Origin: Sipunculus nudus
Taxonomy: Eukaryota > Annelida > Sipuncula > Golfingiida > Sipunculidae
DNA: 64,000 nt
Direction: 5' to 3'
Assembly (NCBI GenBank): GCA_026874595.1
Contig: CM049315.1
Coordinates: forward strand, 65,097,389 to 65,161,388
Below are positions 48,090 through 59,896 of the stretch, piece by piece. Below the pieces are notes generated by a model. It was not told where the DNA came from, did not search any database, and saw only the letters and a program-made list of their open reading frames with translations. Within the stretch, counting starts at the first letter, position 1, and the number at the start of each line of letters is the position of its first letter. The translations under genes and the position numbers were made by a program.

Positions 48090-48808
48090 CAGGCTTGACG
48101 TAAACAACGCTTGACATGAAAACTTGAATAAAAGTTACTCTTTTCAATCAATTCCTTTGAAATTTCAGATTTACAAAGATTAAATCCATATGTATATATG
48201 CTGTGAAAATTAAATTAACAGTGTTTACAAGGGAAAGGTGCCGTGGGCCAAAGTTGGACAAAATTTGAGGTATTGATTTTTAATTTATGTTATGCTAATA
48301 TCTTAAAAAAAATTGCAAAATTCAGATCTAATTTTGGGTATACATTTGAATCTTGATTAAATAAAGTTATATCCCTGAAAAAAAAGTCTCCAGCTTCAGC
48401 AATTCTCATGTTAAGTGAGTAAATATATTTCCTGATTTTTTTAAAAAGGGCTTTATGTTTGGGCCCATAAGTTTTAGAAATTAAGAAATACTTACCTAAT
48501 TTTTAGTATGTGCATAGAAAATGTATGAAAGAATATGCATTTAAAATATGATTAAAAACAAATCATTGGTTTTGATATTAGCCGATGTTGAAGTGTATAC
48601 AATGGGTTTTTCCTTAATATCTCGAAGGAACAAAGTTCTAGTAACCCAGTTTTCAGCATGATAGGAGATTTTGGGGACATCTAACTGTATGCAAAACTTT
48701 GGATTCGTAGGCCCAAAGGTTTCAAAACGTGCCCTGTTCACGTAAGGCCGGACAGACAAAGGACGGACAAAAGGACTATAGCTCAGATGACTTATAGTCA
48801 GCTGAGCT
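48090..48808 (+). mobile_element. Family A tail copy
   Basis: Shares CTTGACATG...AAAACTTGAATAAAAG with 37378-37408 and continues through the standard tail (ACAAAATTTGAGGTATTGAT, TGGGCCCATAA, AGGAGATTTTGGGGACATCT) to GTCAGCTGAGCT. The ACGG block is reduced. No 5' CAAGGGACC start was found, so the copy is 5'-truncated. Confidence 0.82.
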
Positions 48809-48819
48809 AATGATTAAAG

Positions 48820-49735
48820 CTGGCACCACCAGTCTCGTAAAAATGCCCAATTTCAGGCTGATATATCACATTCCTCCGGAGAAATAAGCAGACACATACA
48901 CTGTGAAGGAGTCATTGTAGGTGTCGTCACCTGTCTTGTGAACGAGAAAGCCATCAAAGACACCTAGACAGGTCAAAATATCAGGCCAAAGCATCAAACT
49001 TCTCTTGAGTTTGAAGCACTGGGCTGACCAGGCTTAGGTGAGAAAAGCAGTTGCCCCGAGTGAACTGTGAGCTTAACTCTGGGATCATTTCTGTGAATTA
49101 TTGAACCATTTGGCTGAATGATTTCAGAGAAGAAGATTTTCAACGGTTTTTTTTAGCATTTTTCACATAAAATGTAAGTCAATGCAGGCGGTGCCATAAA
49201 ACACTCAATCCAAATCACATTTGGTATGTGCCAGATTTTTGGATCAAATTTTGGGGATTAATTGTACTGATTACCGAAGACCCTTGTACAAAAAATGTCA
49301 ATGCAGTTGGCGCCACCAATACCTTAATTTCAAATATCAGCCATGTGACGAGCATTTACATAAAATTTGGTGATGATTGCTCAAGCCGTTTCTGATGTTG
49401 TAAGTTTAGTTTCCTTTTTTGCGAATGACTATAAGTTTAGCTTCCTGTAACTTGGCCAATGTGCACTGAACTATAAAGAGAAGGATTGATTCAGAGACTA
49501 TTTTTGTAAAACATTGAATGATTTGGCTTGACAGTTTCGAAGAGGAAGATTTTTAAAGCTTTTTTCAGCCTTTTCCCTATAAAATCTAAATAAATGCAGT
49601 TTGTCAAAAACTAAACAAAATCCGATAGAGTTTTTGAGCTGACTGACTTTTTGCATAAAGTTTGGTGATGCTAGCTCCTACCGTTTTCGAGATATTATGG
49701 GTTAACGTACAGACGACGGACGACGCCGCACCATC
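48820..49735. repeat. Diverged relative of the 'GGTGGCGCCACC' repeat
   Basis: GCTGGCACCACCAGTCTCGT, AATGCCCAATTTCAGGCTGA and GTCACCTGTCTTGTGAACGA recall the repeat at 33622-34040. There is loose internal repetition (two copies of a GTTGGTGATG/TTTGGTGATG and TTTTTTAGC/TTTTTTCAGC pattern). It ends with GTACAGACGACGGACGACGC, similar to the ACGG tail of family A. Confidence 0.6.
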
Positions 49736-49846
49736 GCATGAGCTCACAGGTTTGCTTAATATTATCGATGCCATGCGTATATTTTTCTTAGGTTTCCTTT
49801 AATAATTTGTTATTAATAAATTTGATTCATGCTTCCATTAGGTTTC

Positions 49847-50623
49847 AAAGCCGATGTAAACACACACAAACATGTGCATGTATAAAGCCGACGTAAACAC
49901 ACACAAACATGTGCATGTATAAAGCCGATGTAAACACACACAAACATGTACATGTATAAAGCCGATTTAAACACACACAAACATGTACATGTATAAAGCC
50001 GATGTAAACACACACAAACATGTGCATGTATAAAGCCGATGTAAACACACACAAACATGTGCATGTATAAAGCCGATGTAAACACACACAAACATGTGCA
50101 TGTATAAAGCCGATGTAAACACACACAAACATGTACATGTATAAAGCCGATGTAAACACACACAAACATGTACATGTATAAAGCCGATGTAAACACACAC
50201 AAACATGTACATGTATAAAGCCGATGTAAACACACACAAACATGTATATGTATAAAGCCGATGTAAACACACACAAACATGTACATGTATAAAGCCGATG
50301 TAAACACACACAAACATGTGCATGTATAAAGCCGATGTAAACACACACAAACATGTACATGTATAAAGCCGATGTAAACACACACAAACATGTACATGTA
50401 TAAAGCCGATGTAAACACACACATACATGTACATGTATAAAGCCGATGTAAACACACACAAACATGTTCATGTATAAAGCCGACGTAAACACACACAAAC
50501 ATGTACATGTATAAAGCCGATGTAAACACACACAAACACGTACATGTATAAAGCCGATGTAAACACACACAAACATGTACATGTATAAAGCCGATGTAAA
50601 CACACACAAACATGTACATGTAT
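49847..50623. repeat. 37-bp minisatellite, 21 copies
   Basis: The unit AAAGCCGATGTAAACACACA is followed by CAAACATGTACATGTAT. There are 21 near-identical units with substitutions mainly in ATGTACATG/ATGTGCATG. All three minus-strand frames are free of stops because the unit's complement has none in any phase, which produces open frames of 164, 254 and 268 codons reading the same Cys/Tyr/Val-rich periodic peptide. These are by-products of the repeat, not genes. Confidence 0.97.
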
Positions 50624-50675
50624 AGGTTTATATTTGGTGAATTGTGAGGGATACTTTTAAGTTTATTTCTCTTTT

Positions 50676-50775
50676 CAGTTGATTTGAGTTATTTCAGTTG
50701 ATTTGAGTTATTTCAGTTGATTGGAGTTATTTCAGTTGATTTGAGTTATTTCAGTTGATTTGAGTTATTTCGATT
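50676..50775. repeat. 19-bp tandem repeat, about five copies
   Basis: TTGATTTGAGTTATTTCAG is repeated about five times with one substitution (TTGATTGGAG) and ends in a diverged unit (TTTCGATTGAG). Confidence 0.93.
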
Positions 50776-51456
50776 GAGTTAAATTAGGAGTTACTTATTT
50801 GGTTTATTTACATTTTGCTTGATATGTGTTTGTTGTTGTTTTGTTGTTGCTGTTTTTTGTTTTTCTCTTTTAAATTATGATGGTTATGTACGTGTATATA
50901 CAATTTTTGCATGTACTGGATGATGCATGCATGTTTGGGTATCATGTGCCGTACGTATATGGCTTCAGAATTGTTATAATTATCATTTTTTGATTGAGTT
51001 GTATGTGTTTGTTTTTTTTTTCTGTGTATGTTCATTATGTTTGATTTAGGGTTAGTTTGTTTCATTACTTTTAGATATGGCTTTCGGTGCTATGGTTGAT
51101 TGTTTGTACAGTTCATATCGAATACATGAATGCATGCATGAATATATATGTTTGCATTTGCATTGCATTGTTATCAATGTTTGACCGGATAAATGTGTAT
51201 TTTGCTTGCATATATATAAATGTGAATACTTTTGATCTTAATAAACAATAATAACAAAAAAATAACAAAAACAAAAATGCCTAACTGGTGTTTTAGAATC
51301 TCCTGTGGTTTGCTGTATTGTGAGCGGACCTGACCTGACTGGATCTTGTCGGATCCAAGAGGGTGTGCTCCTGCCTACGGACATCAACGCTATGCCTTGT
51401 CGGCTGCACCGTGTCCTAGTTCGGTATGCTGCACAGCTCTGTCTTGATCTTCATAA
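50776..51456. other. No supported gene
   Basis: T-rich and A-rich sequence with runs (TTGTTGTTG, AATAACAAAAAAATAAC). 51300-51456 is less AT-rich and open on the plus strand but runs straight into the MITE at 51457, with no recognisable domain. Confidence 0.4.
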
Positions 51457-51793
51457 AGCTGTGTTTCCATGTATCCGCAAAGATCGTAACCGCAAAAGAC
51501 GTACGTACGCTCCTTAGTGCACAGTCCGCAAACACTGTTTCCGTAAGTACGTACGTTTTTCTTGCGGATACCCTTTCGCGATCCTATTTTGAAACTTCAA
51601 GGACGAAAGCAAGGAAGAAGGTCAATATGTCTCACCTCACCTTGCGCCGGGGCACTGTTTTGATATGGAGGCATTTTTGCCATCCGCAAAACGGATGAAT
51701 CGCTCACACATTGAAACAGTTCATCTTGAAAAGACGGATGCGATATTTTGCGTACGAAACGTACGAGATTTACCGGTACATGGAAACACCGCT
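51457..51793. mobile_element. 337-bp MITE with TAA target-site duplication
   Basis: Ends AGCTGTGTTTCCATGTATCC and, reverse-complemented, AGCGGTGTTTCCATGTACCG, flanked by TAA at 51454-51456 and 51794-51796. Inverted similarity weakens inwards but both sides carry CGTACG words. The 3-bp TAA duplication again fits PIF/Harbinger-type elements, although the ends differ from the GGCC family. Frames 51305-51517 and 51426-51698 overlap its end and are not supported as genes. Confidence 0.82.
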
Positions 51794-52319
51794 TAATAAT
51801 ACTTGGGATACCATCGGACGGGGATAACCGTACAAAGTGGCCACCAGGGGCGATGGCATGTAAAAGGGCCTAGAAAAACTTTATTCCTCATAACTTAGTC
51901 AAAAATCACCATAGCCACATAAATTATATCACATTTTATTCGTCTAACCATGCATATCTTCTTAAGGTATGCCTGTCTCATTTTGGTGTTACTATGGTTA
52001 CCTGGGGGGGGGGGGGGAGATATTCCTCAAATTTGAAATTATTTGCTAACTTTGTCAGTTTTTAAGCTAGAAAGATCTAGTTTTCTTCTCTAGGCACCAT
52101 TGGATCAGAATTTCTAGAATTAATGCAAGTCTCGCGAAAACTCGTTCTGTATCTTGTCAAAAGGGATTTTACTATTCTCGATGTACAGGCCATAATTATT
52201 GAACATTCTCTCGGAATGCTATCCAGTTGACAGGAAAAAAAAATATTCTTGAGGCCTATTTAGTCACATTTAGTTTCACGCTAGGAAGGGTAACCGCGCA
52301 CTCCCTCTGGGATTTTATG

Positions 52320-53003
52320 ACATAGGTATTTTTAGAACCAAAGTATGTCCAATTAATGAATTAAAATGTTAACATTGATTATTTTGGGATACAAACCCGT
52401 TTAGGCCATGTAAAGACAACCGCGTCATTACGCATGGCATTCGCGGATAGGTGGCCTTGATAAGGGGGTAGGGGTAGCTCGCTTAATATTTGACATATTC
52501 ACTTCAAATAAACTATATTGTACTTGCAAATAGTCAAGAAAAGTCATTGACAAAAATAATCATGATATATTTTATGTTTTTGTTGACTGGCCAAGTAATT
52601 ACGATACTTATGAATTATTTTGAAAGAATATTGATTTTAACGACTTTTTCTTTACTATTGCCCCAACAGAAGTTTCCTTTTTAGATGATGGTGAATTTTT
52701 TAAATTTCTAGTGCATTAATACATTAGTACTTAGCACTCCTAGAAATCCATTTGATAACATTATGAATATTTGACAATATACACATGAAATGAATGACCC
52801 ACTGTTAAGTCTATTTTATAGTACCCTTTGTATTTAATTTGAAAGGGGTGTCCCATGTTCCTCTTCAGAGGCACTTGATTTTCACTGTAATTGTTCCCTT
52901 ATATTATGAACAGCTATTTTTCGGAACTGTAGGATGTTTATTGGCTCAATAATGATAAATGTCCTCTTATGAGCTATTTTGAACCCATAATAATCATACA
53001 AAA

Positions 53004-53077
<74 letters not shown>

Positions 53078-53385
53078 ATGGTCTTGGGAGGGTCACGGTG
53101 CACCTTTCAGGTACTTTAGATCCCAAAGTATGTCGAGGTAATGAATTACAATGTAAGATGTTTAAATTGATTATTTTTTATACACTACCCTTTTAGACCG
53201 ATCAAAGACACCCGCATCATAACGCACGTTACCCGCGGGCAGATGGCCTTGATAAGGGGGAAGGGGTATGGGAACGCTTATGTCTCGCTTAATATTAGAC
53301 ATTTTCACTTCAAGTTAACTGTATTGTATCATAGTCCGGAAAAGTCGGAATTATAATAATCATATAAGTGTATTATATGTGTTTG
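52320..53385. repeat. Direct duplication, two ~265-bp copies about 790 bp apart
   Basis: Copy 1 (about 52325-52590) and copy 2 (about 53110-53385) share AAAGTATGTC, AATGAATTA, TTGATTATTTT, GTGGCCTTGATAAGGGGG (GATGGCCTTGATAAGGGGG in copy 2), CGCTTAATATT and TTTTCACTTCAA-type blocks in the same order. The 500-bp spacer holds a (TA)n run. Both are AT-rich non-coding sequence; this is either an old segmental duplication or two copies of one dispersed repeat. Confidence 0.8.
53008..53076. repeat. (TA)n microsatellite, about 34 units
   Basis: Uninterrupted TA run, the longest in the window. The Tyr-Ile repeat frames on both strands here are translations of it. Confidence 0.97.
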
Positions 53386-53572
53386 TTGATTCAGCGATAA
53401 ATTACATTAATAAAATTTCCTGAAAAAAATTGCTGAATTTCATGGCTTTTTTCTACAAATGTTTTCGAGTTGATGTTTTTACAAGATAATATGAACATTT
53501 CTGAACGTCTCGAGATCCACAGATTAAATATCTTTTTCCCGCAGCAAATATTTTTGGGGTGAATTTTATTGT

Positions 53573-53665
53573 CCAAATCTCGAGATGTAAAGTCGAGAAC
53601 TCGAGATGTTATGTCGAGATCTTAAGATGTTATGTCGAGTACTGGAGATGTTATTTCTCGAGAAA
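53573..53665. repeat. Short interspersed CTCGAGATGT motif cluster
   Basis: Four spaced versions of CTCGAGATGTTATGTCGAG (with AAAGTCGAG, CTTAAGATG and CTGGAGATG variants), ending TTTCTCGAG. Each unit has a self-complementary TCTCGAGA or CTCGAG core. A lone CGTCTCGAGATCC lies upstream at about 53505. Confidence 0.8.
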
Positions 53666-55281
53666 AATAAAAAACCCACATTTTTCTGTGTCCTAAGTCA
53701 GCCACCGTACATATAAGATAGTACACATATAATTATGTTTTATGGTACACTTTGTATATCACGTGTATGATGTGTTCTGAGTTTTTCTCCTGGTGTATCT
53801 CACCGTGTCGCTTCTCTAATTCAATAAAAACTCATTCTTTTGAAAAAGAGTGAGTAAACACTAGTTAACATTTTCTTTTAGAAAATTTTGAATGTATTAG
53901 TAAACTTTAATAAAAAAAACTTTCTCCATGAATAAGCACTTACCCGTTGCATGCTAACCTTTCTGAATTGTTGTGACAATTTTGTTCTCAGGAAGAAAGA
54001 CATAACAACCAGATAATTCATTTACTTTGGGATTTCTGAAAAGTCTAAGCCCATTACATCAGGCAAGCACAGTTCAGGATAAGGATTGGTGTAACCACAA
54101 TTTGTGGAGAAGTTTTCTTTTTTTCTGCCAAGAATATAGTTAGGTGGCATACCTGAATGTTTTCTTATGACCCCTCTTGGGGTGATAAATTTTATATTTT
54201 GTCTGTTAATTAACAATTTAAAAGTGCAGTAACATCTAATACAGTTGTTTTATATCGTGTCATCATTTGGCCAATTTCAAATTAAGGTCATGTGTATTGC
54301 GCAGCACCTTATATGGTAGCGTCATATCGACCCTGTGGCATTAACACCAGATTTCTGGCACCAGAGTGTCTTTACATCTATGTCTGAGGAACGCATTAAT
54401 AAGGCCTTCTGAAGATGCAAATAATTTCGTCATTTCTGACAACGCTTCATGGCCTACAGGTACACTGTCAATCAACAAAAACCAGGCCAATCGTTAGCAT
54501 TATTGTGTACTTTCTAATAAATCAACCATGAGCGAGAAAAGTTTCGTTTTATCCCAGCACATTGGTAAACCCCTCGGCATATTTGTTGAATTTATGACCG
54601 CATGAACACAAGCATTGGCTCGCGCGGGTAACAGGACGCAGGGAGCTTGCAGGCGATACAGGAAATGACCCGTATCCATGGAGATCGTGTTTCAGTTAGG
54701 GTTGTAAGCTCACACGTATACTATTGTGTTAATTTATCCTTCTTAGCATAATATTGAGATTATGGGCCGTTTACCACAATGTGAATGCAACCTGAAGCAA
54801 GACAACTGCGATACATTCCTCGATATTACTTATTTCACGACTCGAGTAGGCTTACCAGCCCAGTTATCCGATTGCCTACTGATTCGGGTTGTCATGTGCA
54901 CGGCTATTTATATGGAAGTGCCTGAATGCATTGTGCATACCTTGTCTTTTCTTTTATTCTTTTTTAGTACCAGTTTGTATAAGGTGTACATGAATAACAC
55001 TCTAAGAGCGCATACCTCTGCCAAAATCCAGGATCAGTAGTGATACAATGATGTTAGGATCCTAATCAAACTTTGGTGTATTGTCCGTTAACCCAGGAAC
55101 TATATTGTTTCAAGCTGAGAGTAATGGTTCATGTTTCACCATTTTGATGCTTGCATCACAGGAGAGCTCAGACTGCCAGAATGCAAGCGGTTAAAATAGG
55201 TAACAACTATGCACGGGAGCGGGGCATACTTTCTTCTTGTTCGGAAATTTGTACTTTTCTCCTAGAACTATTAAATGACCA
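53666..55281. other. No supported gene
   Basis: Anonymous sequence. The longest frame (54762-55040 +, 92 codons) has a cysteine-containing start and a hydrophobic stretch (LSFLLFFFSTSL) but no family signature or splice context. I do not call it. 53820-53890 contains a short inverted pair (AAAACTCATTCTTTTGAAAA / AGAGTGAGTAAA). Confidence 0.4.

Positions 55282-55338
<57 letters not shown>
55282..55338. repeat. (CT)n microsatellite
   Basis: About 27 CT dinucleotides with one TTT interruption near the start. Confidence 0.96.
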
Positions 55339-55340
<2 letters not shown>

Positions 55341-56400
55341 GGGCAAGAAAGTATTGCCTTATCTAATAATGACGAATATTCCTTCAAACGTAACCATTTT
55401 ATGTTGATCTAGGTTACCTCTTATATCTAAAAGAAAGTTCCTTTGGAGTTAACCTAACCCTCACAAAATTTAATCAAAATCTGTTTATAACTTTTTTAGT
55501 AAAGTTGTTATAGGTAACAGTCTCACAAACCAACTCCTGCACAACTATATTCTTCCTGGCGACGGTAAAATAAAGAAATGCACTAGGCTTTTCGTGGAGG
55601 AGAGGGTATCTTCTTGAAAACAAACGTCATTTTATAGAAATTTGGCGACTTTCTAATAATCAATTCTTAATATCATGGAGGGAACGTGTGGGACATACAT
55701 GGACCCCTTTGACACCCCCACTCTGGTACATGAATCGAGATTAGATTGAGACCAAATGCAGCATGAGAACTGCCAGTATTATAAAGTACCAAACCCATCT
55801 TAATATCTTGCAAACGTTTCCCATTGGACACGATAAACATAACTGAATGTCTGAGCGTTTTTTTTTGTTTTTTTTTTTTTTTTTGCATTTTATAATCTGT
55901 CACATTCAGCTAAATGATCTGACCCGCTGATCACATTTTCCTGTTTAGCCCAAGGTGAATTACAGCCCAGCAGTTATTACATGTATTATTTATGTAATTT
56001 AATCAGTATTGAACGTTTTGTATTTTCTAACTGATACTTCAGAAGAGGATCGTACACGATAAGACTGAACACTCACCAGCAGCAAATGTGTATATATTAG
56101 GAAATATTTATACAGGGACAAAAAGAGACATTAGCATATTTCATATTATCTATTTTTTAACATGATATTCAACTACAGTAAAGTAAGAAACGGATTCTAC
56201 GGATGGGGGGATTTATGGGTAATTCTCCCTCATCGCTTTATAGCGCTCATTAAAAGGTTGGTGTATATGATTAATTGGGAAAAAATATATAAAAAAGAAA
56301 ATAAACTATATAAAAAAATATGTTACACTTGTACGCACATCTTAGAGATTGAATCGTAAGTTGTAGTCCCAATAATAAATCATCCTACGTGTCTCGAATA
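55339..56400. other. No supported gene; long T-run
   Basis: Anonymous AT-rich sequence. A T-run with a single G (55858-55884) looks like an A-tail read from the other strand, but no retrotransposed gene is recognisable next to it. Confidence 0.4.
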
Positions 56401-56439
56401 AGGACACAGGCTGTGTCCATTTTTGTTTAGATCTCACAG

Positions 56440-56595
56440 CTTCGGATTGTTTCATTTCAAATAATCTATCTGTTTGCTTCTGTTTAGAAACCAGAGTTTC
56501 TGATTGTTTCATTTCAAATAACCTCACTGTTTGCTTCTGTTTAGAACCAAGAGTTTCTGATTGTTTCATTTTAAATACATTTTTCTGTTTGCTCC
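56440..56595 (-). repeat. 57-bp in-frame minisatellite, about 2.7 copies
   Basis: GATTGTTTCATTTCAAATAA and TGTTTGCTTCTGTTTAGAA recur every 57-60 bases. On the minus strand the unit stays open and encodes a 19-20-residue repeat of the type MKQSETLxSKQKQTxRLFE within a 95-codon frame (56342-56629). Period divisible by three and an open frame are compatible with a coding repeat, but the frame has no other support and abuts a family A start. Confidence 0.75.
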
Positions 56596-57470
56596 GTAAT
56601 TTTTTCTTAATCTTTACAATAAAAAACAAGGGACCTATGGGTCACTGTGCTCAGCTGACGTTAACCTTGAAGGTAAAAATCTAAAATAATATCAAATGGA
56701 GATAAAGTGTAAGAGGAAGAGGTAATAAAGGCCATGGTTGGTTTATATGATTGGTTTGTATTGATGAGCAAGAAATTGTTGCAAAAAATATTTTGTGACC
56801 TGACCATGTGTTTCCTAATGTTAAAACTAAAGCATGTGAGCAGTTTGTGAACAAATGATCTGTACTATTACCATGATCATTACTTGGTTTTTCTATTAAC
56901 TTTAGACATTTCAGTAGTTTACACATTTGTTCAATTGGATCTATTTTTTTGTATAATATATATTATTAAATATATATGTATTTTTTAATGATATGTATAC
57001 AGTTGAAATAGAGCTAATAAACAACATAAAACGTTGCAAACAAAGCCTGATCTCAAATTCTGCTGAGGCAGGAAAATAATGAACAAATGTTTGTATTAAA
57101 TCCTCATTTTTTTTTATCACATCAATTATTTTCTAATTTAAGTTTATATTTCTATACATTTCCAATTTAACATATATATCTGAATATAAAAGTTGATTCA
57201 TAATTCTCAACTGCATCATCATAAATCTCAATCTTGTCAGATAACACCACATCATGCATACAAATGTTTATTTATTTTTTACCACAAAAATATATCTTTT
57301 AAATCTGCAAAACAATAAATATCTAAAAATAATACTTGATTTAGATTTCAAAATTTTGAATTGTGTCTTTATTTATCCATAATGTGCTTCATATTTTATA
57401 ATAATTTAAGCATACTGATGGGTTCATTTATATTTGTTAAAATCATTTAAAAGAAAATTGATTTCTTTAA

Positions 57471-59896
57471 CAAGTGACCCATGGGTCATGACGCTCAGCT
57501 GCCAAGCATGACCTGTGACATCATGGACTGAGATTCACAACTTCCAGTCAAATTTTGAAGAACCAATTTGCCAATTTGTTGAAAATTTTCTATGACAACA
57601 GAAATATATATCACCTATGTCTGGTTAAAACACGGTGAATTGATGGTCTGAGGAAAATGCATGATTGTTAAGCTATCAGGAACTATTCCAACAGCTTGCT
57701 TGAAACCTGTCAGTCTCAAAGGAACACCACAAAGGGCAAATATAAGATCAAAATATATAGCAAAAATCAAGGAAATACATGCAAGAATTATTGAGAAACA
57801 GGTGCTTCTGTATGAATTTTTATATAATACAAGCCAACTGTACTGCACTTTTATAAATGATGGTAATATTTATTCAGAAATATTTGACCCAATCCTTTAC
57901 AATATTACATAAATATACATCCAACTGCATTCACTTTAACTGTTCTTGAGATAATATGATCAAAAGGAATTAAAAGATGGTTGCCTGGTGGCCATATTGG
58001 ACTTCTGACAAGTCTAAAATCAGACAACAAACATTCTCTAAATCGGACCAAACATTAAAGAAAAATTACTGAAACTGCACTAAAGAAAGAATTTCTAAGG
58101 TGGCTAACTGGCAGACATAATGGATTTCTGACAAGTATGACATTTGATATCCCACATTCTCCAATAAGAGACCAAACTTGGGGCAAATTATCCAGTAATG
58201 AATGCCCAAAATAATTCAAAAGGCATGTCCAGGCCCTCATATCAGATTTATAGATATGCAATTGTAAAAAGTGTAAGTCCAATATTTTTTATTATCACTC
58301 TGCTTTTCAATGGGGTCAGCAGTGTAGGTAAACTGCCAAACCTGAAAGAAAAGAAATGCAGAAAGCATGACTAAGAGTCTTGAAATGAAACAAAAAGCCA
58401 TCCTAAATCAAGGTACACATCCACATATTATGAGAACAAACACTTGCTTTTATATGTGGTGATATATATTAAAATATTCAGATATCTAGGAAACTAAGTT
58501 TATTGCTAGGATTCCATAAAATAAACTGCAAAATGTTCCCATCATCTTATAAATCAGTAGCTAAACCTTAATACTATACTCTCATAGTCTTAATGCCTGG
58601 CTGAAGCATTCTGACAACAGTGTTTTTGTTATGAAGTAAGGAGGTACTTATCACTGAGCCTTATCACTTAATAGGCTGATAAAAAGGGAGTCATATGTCA
58701 CCAGTGTCACTCACAATTACAGCCACACAGGGAGATGTACCAGCTGGAGTGGGATGGTTATATATACAAGAAAAATAGAGATGGTCTATAAAATAAGTAA
58801 TTGTGAACATCCCTGACCTATGACCTTGGCCTTTTGCCCATATATCAACTGGATTCTTTCTAAATGATGGGTAACTACTAACCACTTAAATCTGGTGTAA
58901 TTACTTGGCAACCAATGGGTGAATAACTTTGACCTGCAACCTTTAACCTGCTGACCAGCTGACCCCAAAATCAATAAGTTATTTATTCAAGCAAAAAGAC
59001 CCATAAATATGAAGTTTGAGTCAAACTGAGTGATGCATAGATGTGGCATATGTGAAAGACTGAAGGTTTGGGTTGAACAGTTACACTTGAAATATGCTCA
59101 CAAGCATTTAGAACAATTAAATATTGTGACCTTGACCTTTGACTTTTTGACCTCAACATCAATAGGCTTCTTCCCTTATTGGTAGGTAAGCCATATATGA
59201 CAGATGGAAGGTACAGATTGAAAAGTTTGCCTGAAAATGACTCCACACAAGAAGTGGGTGCTGTGAACTTGACTTTTGACCTTAAAAATCAACAGGTCTT
59301 TTCCCCTGTTGGCAGAGAAGCGATATCAGTGCTGGAAGGTTTGGAATGAAAAGTCTAGCTTGATATGTGTCCACAACCTTTTCAAAGAAGTGAATCCTGT
59401 GACCCTGACCTTTGACCGTTTGACCTCAAAATCTATAGGATTCTTCTCCAACTTAGTAGGTGAGCTATATGTGAAAATCAAAGTACTGGGATGAAAGGGT
59501 TGGCTTAAAATGCATCCACAGGCTTTTCAAAGAAGAGGCTCCTGTGACCTTGACCTTTGACCTTTTGACCTCAAAAAAATTATGGTTCTTCCCCTGTTGG
59601 TAGGTGAGCTGTATGTGAAAGATGGAAGGTTTTGGATGAAAATTTTGTCTCAAAGAGTTATTTCTGGGGGGTGCAAACACACCCCATAACTTCGAGAATA
59701 TAGGTCGCAGTGACCTAATTTCAGGTTTGCAAGGAGATCTTTTTATAACCTCTAAGACTGCATAGGGTTCATGGCCCTAGCCCCTACGGTTATGATTTGT
59801 GCCCTGCTAACGGACGGCCGGCCGGACGGACAGACGGAAGGACGCCGGACAAAGACCCATCGCTATAGCCCAGCATGACTGAAAGTCAGCTGAGCT
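57471..59896 (+). mobile_element. Diverged family A member nested in the copy above
   Basis: Starts CAAGTGACCCATGGGTCATG and ends GTCAGCTGAGCT, preceded by ACGGACGGCCGGCCGGACGG. The intact sibling at 29766 lacks it: there GATTTTTTTTTCAAAATGCT runs on without a break. Left flank TTTAA and right flank AAAAA are compatible with a short A/T target duplication, but its exact length is unclear. Much of the interior is the 'GACCTTTGACC' array. The frame 57661-57912 (83 codons) has no recognisable domain. Confidence 0.82.
58795..59650 (+). repeat. Diverged ~140-bp array with GACCTTGACCTTTGACC motifs
   Basis: About five to six diverged units each contain a version of GTGACCTTGACCTTTGACC, TTTTGACCTCAAAATC and CTTCCCCTGTTGGTAGGTGA (for example at 59130, 59262, 59398 and 59541, spaced 131-145 bp). 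TGACCTTTGACC is a direct repeat of TGACCT-type half-sites, the sequence recognised by several nuclear receptors, so the array could bind such factors; that is inference. Confidence 0.8.

Noticed and set aside
48770-48810. tRNA-like box A (TAGCTCAGATG) in the family A tail, suggesting a SINE
   Set aside because: The sequence belongs to a terminal palindrome at the 3' end, no box B follows, and another copy shows a TAA target duplication.
49813-50619. Open frames of 268, 254 and 164 codons on the minus strand
   Set aside because: They are three phases of the same 37-bp minisatellite, with a peptide that merely repeats the DNA unit.
52882-53196. Tyr-Ile repeat proteins on both strands
   Set aside because: Direct translations of the (TA)n microsatellite.
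54762-55040. 92-codon frame with cysteines and a hydrophobic segment
   Set aside because: No family signature, splice context or compositional difference; such lengths arise by chance in this window.
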